64,000 bases of DNA, taken from Candidatus Zhuqueibacterota bacterium. GTDB taxonomy: Bacteria; Zhuqueibacterota; Zhuqueibacteria; Residuimicrobiales; Oceaniaggregativiventaceae. The number at the start of each line of letters is the position of its first letter. Within the stretch, counting starts at the first letter, position 1. Both the position numbers and the translations under genes were made by a program. Positions 61,405 through 64,000 of the stretch are shown here, piece by piece. The stretch lies in the NCBI GenBank assembly GCA_014728115.1, contig WJME01000336.1, forward strand, positions 1-64,000. The letters are read 5' to 3'. The notes under the pieces were generated by a model. It was not told where the DNA came from. It did no database searches and worked only from the letters and a program-made list of their open reading frames with translations.

Positions 61405-61728
61405 ATGAATATCATGCGAACCTTGATAATTTTCACAGCACTTTTAATTTTACCTTTCGTCTCCGCCTGTAACAATGATACCGATCACATGGATGACCAC
61501 ATGGGAGACATGCATAACAATTCTTCCCAATACATGATGGACATGAATTCCATGATGAATAATCAGAATTTGATAAACAATCCAGACACCAGGAATCAAC
61601 TGGAGCAAATGCAAAACCATATGAGCGTACTGATGCAAAATTATGAGAATATGCTGCAAAGCATGAATGAGGTGCAGGAAAACGCCCGGGAAGATAGTCA
61701 TAATATGCACCACCGTGAAACGTTTTGA
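61405..61728 (+). CDS. small Met/His/Asn-rich lipoprotein
   Basis: [40 protein letters not shown]; lipobox Cys. Confidence 0.75.
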   Translation: MNIMRTLIIFTALLILPFVSACNNDTDHMDDHMGDMHNNSSQYMMDMNSMMNNQNLINNPDTRNQLEQMQNHMSVLMQNYENMLQSMNEVQENAREDSHNMHHRETF

Positions 61729-61825
61729 TAATATCATCAAAGGTTTCATTACCGATATTGGGTTGCCGCAGAGGCTTGGACCGCAGTTAGATCAAAATAC
61801 ATGCAAGAGGAATAGAGGGGTAACA

Positions 61826-62383
61826 ATGGATCAACAAAAGAAAAAGACAGGAATGAGTTGGGGGCGTTTTACGGCGATGATCGCGACTTCGATCCTCATG
61901 ATGATTTTCTTAATGTATCAGCTCGTCTATTCTTTTGACCACGCACTGTTTAGTGTAAACCGTCTGATCGCCTCATTGGTCATGGGGTGCGTGATGACGG
62001 TCGTGATGCTGTCCTTCATGTGGACGATGTACAAAGGAACAGGAACCAAAATCACAGTTCTCGTCCTGGCCTCGCTGCTGGCCGTGGCCTTGCTGTTCGT
62101 AAATAGAAGCCAGGCCGTGATCGGGGATGTCAATTTTATGAAATCGATGATTCCCCATCACTCTATTGCCATCAACAACGCCCGCAAGGCGAGCATTAGT
62201 GATCCGCGCGTTCGCAAACTGGCAGATGGAATAATCAGGGCTCAGGTCTTGGAAATAAAGGCAATGAAGCGACTCATTGATGACATTGAAGAAAATGGAG
62301 AACGGGGTATAAAAGCGCTACCTCCGCGTTCCACCGAGATGACAGAAGAAATGAAACACGAGATCGAAAAATTGGTAGAGTGA
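61826..62383 (+). CDS. DUF305 domain protein with N-terminal transmembrane helices
   Basis: Start [12 protein letters not shown]; three hydrophobic segments, then [49 protein letters not shown]. Confidence 0.88.
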   Translation: MDQQKKKTGMSWGRFTAMIATSILMMIFLMYQLVYSFDHALFSVNRLIASLVMGCVMTVVMLSFMWTMYKGTGTKITVLVLASLLAVALLFVNRSQAVIGDVNFMKSMIPHHSIAINNARKASISDPRVRKLADGIIRAQVLEIKAMKRLIDDIEENGERGIKALPPRSTEMTEEMKHEIEKLVE

Positions 62384-62506
62384 ATGGGCGCATAGATGCA
62401 AAGTTATGAAAACAAGACCGAGTTGCTGGAATATGCGCGAAAAGAGTATTGAAGGGATGGGCTATTATGCAGCTGTTTGGCAATATCACTGAAATGGAGG
62501 GTTACC

Positions 62507-62902
62507 ATGAAATATGTGTTTGGATTCAGCATAATTTTTCTTTTGACTGGTTTCCCGTTTGCGGGATGCGAAAAGAACGAAAATCCAAATATTCATGTGA
62601 TTTCGGCAGACAGCCTCAACATAATGCTGCAAGATAAAGATTTTACGCTGGTCAATGTTCATATTCCCTATGACGGTGAAATTCCGCAAACCGATCTGTT
62701 CATACCCTACAATGAAATAAAAGACCATTTGGAGGAATTGCCGCCAAAAGATAGTACGATTGTACTGTACTGCCGCAGCGATCGCATGAGTGGCATTGCG
62801 GCCAACACTCTGGAAAATCTCGGATATTCAAAACTCTATAATGTCAAGGGCGGCATGCGGGCCTGGAAGTCGGCCGGCTTTGACCTGATTCGCAAACATT
62901 AG
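62507..62902 (+). CDS. rhodanese-like domain lipoprotein
   Basis: Signal/lipobox FPFAGCEKN; VLYCRSDRMSGIAANTLENLGYSKLYNVKGGMRAWKSAGF. Confidence 0.9.
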   Translation: MKYVFGFSIIFLLTGFPFAGCEKNENPNIHVISADSLNIMLQDKDFTLVNVHIPYDGEIPQTDLFIPYNEIKDHLEELPPKDSTIVLYCRSDRMSGIAANTLENLGYSKLYNVKGGMRAWKSAGFDLIRKH

Positions 62903-62925
62903 CATAAAATGAAAAGGAGACAAAT

Positions 62926-63144
62926 ATGTGGCATGACATGGGTTGGGGCGGTATGTGGTTCGGATGGGTATTCTGGATCATTGTTATTGGACTCGTTGTC
63001 TATGCGATCGTCCGTGCTACAACCGGACGACAACAAACATCACAATCATCAAATGAAACCCCTCTCGATATTTTGAAAAAAAGATATGCCAAAGGGGAAA
63101 TCAACAAAGAGCAATTTGAAGAGATGAAAAAGAATTTGGAATAG
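62926..63144 (+). CDS. SHOCT domain small membrane protein
   Basis: MWHDMGWGGMWFGWVFWIIVIGLVVYAIV...PLDILKKRYAKGEINKEQFEEMKKNLE. Confidence 0.92.
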   Translation: MWHDMGWGGMWFGWVFWIIVIGLVVYAIVRATTGRQQTSQSSNETPLDILKKRYAKGEINKEQFEEMKKNLE

Positions 63145-63176
63145 TTCCACTCATCCATTTAAAAAAGAGTTAGACA

Positions 63177-63313
63177 TGCCGAAATTAAACCGGCGGGAAT
63201 TCATTAAAATATCAAGCACCAGTGCTGCGACAGCAATTCTTACCGCAGGAATGAGACTGGCTTGCCGTGATGGCAATGGGTCTGCCACTGCACCAAGGAA
63301 CTCTGGTCGGTGA
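63177..63313 (+). pseudogene. truncated Tat-leader gene remnant (only the signal region present)
   Basis: My translation: MPKLNRREFIKISSTSAATAILTAGMRLACRDGNGSATAPRNSGR*, an RRxFIK leader that stops just before the MITE-like element. Confidence 0.55.
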
Positions 63314-63325
63314 ACCGATCGATCC

Positions 63326-63578
63326 TGGGGTCGGACCTCAGCGGTTTTTAAAAAACAACAATTTAGATGATACAACAGGCCATTTGAACCGGTTCAATAG
63401 CCTGTTTTCACCCCCCGAAAATCGACTGTTTGAAAACTAAAAGAGGGTTGATTTTGACCCCCAAAATCAACCCTCTTTATTTATTTAGGCTCATATTTTC
63501 AATAGGTTAGCCACCCTCGTTTTCCAAGAAATCCACATATTCTCAATAAAATCAGCCACCGGCTGAGGTCCGACCCCA
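63326..63578. mobile_element. MITE-like element (~253 bp) with perfect 17-bp terminal inverted repeats
   Basis: TGGGGTCGGACCTCAGC (63326-63342) and GCTGAGGTCCGACCCCA (63562-63578); internal 15-bp stem hairpin at 63441-63477; no ORF. Confidence 0.7.
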
Positions 63579-63595
63579 ACGGTGGGGCTTAAAAA

Positions 63596-64000
63596 TTAAA
63601 ATTCGACCATAAACGTCCGCACCTGGTGATGGCCGATATCCACGGTGAACCGGTTTTTCGAGATCTTGATCTCGGGCTGATCGGCCAGAACCTCTTCGAT
63701 GTGGTTGGTCTCGACGACACTCTTGGCCGGCGCCGGCAGTATCACCGTCACCCGGTCGTCGCGGCCCTCGGTTTCGAACAGACGTAAAACCACATTGTGT
63801 GGGGACCAGTCACCTTGCTGCACCTTGAGCGCCGAGATGACCACATGATCGCTGTTGCAACCAAAGAACGAGTGTTCCGACGGCAAAGACCATTCGTTCT
63901 TGCGCGCCCAGTTGGGCAACGCACCATCGTGCATGGGCTCTTGTATGGGGATCATGGGCTGGTTGAGCTCCATGGCCGCCCTGGGTACATCCCCTTCGCG
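63596..64000 (-). CDS. C-terminal part of a GH38-type alpha-mannosidase (N-terminus beyond the right edge)
   Basis: FGCNSDHVVISALKVQQGDWSPHNVVLRLFETEGRDDRVTVILPAPAKSVVETNHIEEVL...FTVDIGHHQVRTFMVEF; frame stays open to base 64000. Confidence 0.75.
   Translation of the reverse strand, partial: REGDVPRAAMELNQPMIPIQEPMHDGALPNWARKNEWSLPSEHSFFGCNSDHVVISALKVQQGDWSPHNVVLRLFETEGRDDRVTVILPAPAKSVVETNHIEEVLADQPEIKISKNRFTVDIGHHQVRTFMVEF

Overview
The 64 kb window is gene-dense and bacterial. PNPFN-type C-terminal sorting domains, long NagB-PIG-L fusions and EF-hand-like Asp/Gly loops in secreted proteases suggest an FCB-group organism (Calditrichota/KSB1/Ignavibacteria-like). That placement is inference, not proven. 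No rRNA, tRNA, CRISPR array, transposase or phage gene was recognised by eye. Main blocks, by position: secreted S8 protease, GT2, TPR protein, LptE, sigma-54 activator, epimerase, purD and uvrB (0-9.5 kb); GHL10-like hydrolase, USP, NagB-PIG-L fusion, isomerase, DUF3078, SpoVG, thioredoxin, radical SAM and a beta-helix protein (9.5-23.4 kb); a sugar-acid type regulon with AKR, atypical PFK, LarA-like protein, SDRs, gnd, LacI regulator and TRAP transporter (23.5-34.4 kb); ferredoxin, SpmAB fusion and a glycan cluster with EEP-GDPD fusion, Gfo/Idh/MocA and GH92 (34.6-44.3 kb); LemA, NTase, TPM and sdhBAC (44.4-50.4 kb); two M14-type proteins, one with its catalytic residues replaced, and a large secreted protein (51.5-58.6 kb). 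The accessory-looking 58.6-63.6 kb region has two direct copies of a MITE-like sequence, one complete with perfect 17-bp terminal inverted repeats. They bracket an HD protein, a ~0.7 kb imperfect palindrome built from a ~265-bp structured repeat, and a redox/metal-type cassette (cytochrome c, Met/His-rich lipoprotein, DUF305, rhodanese, SHOCT) that ends in a truncated Tat-leader gene. The MITE-like copies carry a palindrome nearly identical to the putative LacI-family operator upstream of the TRAP operon. All family calls come from reading motifs; no database search was run.
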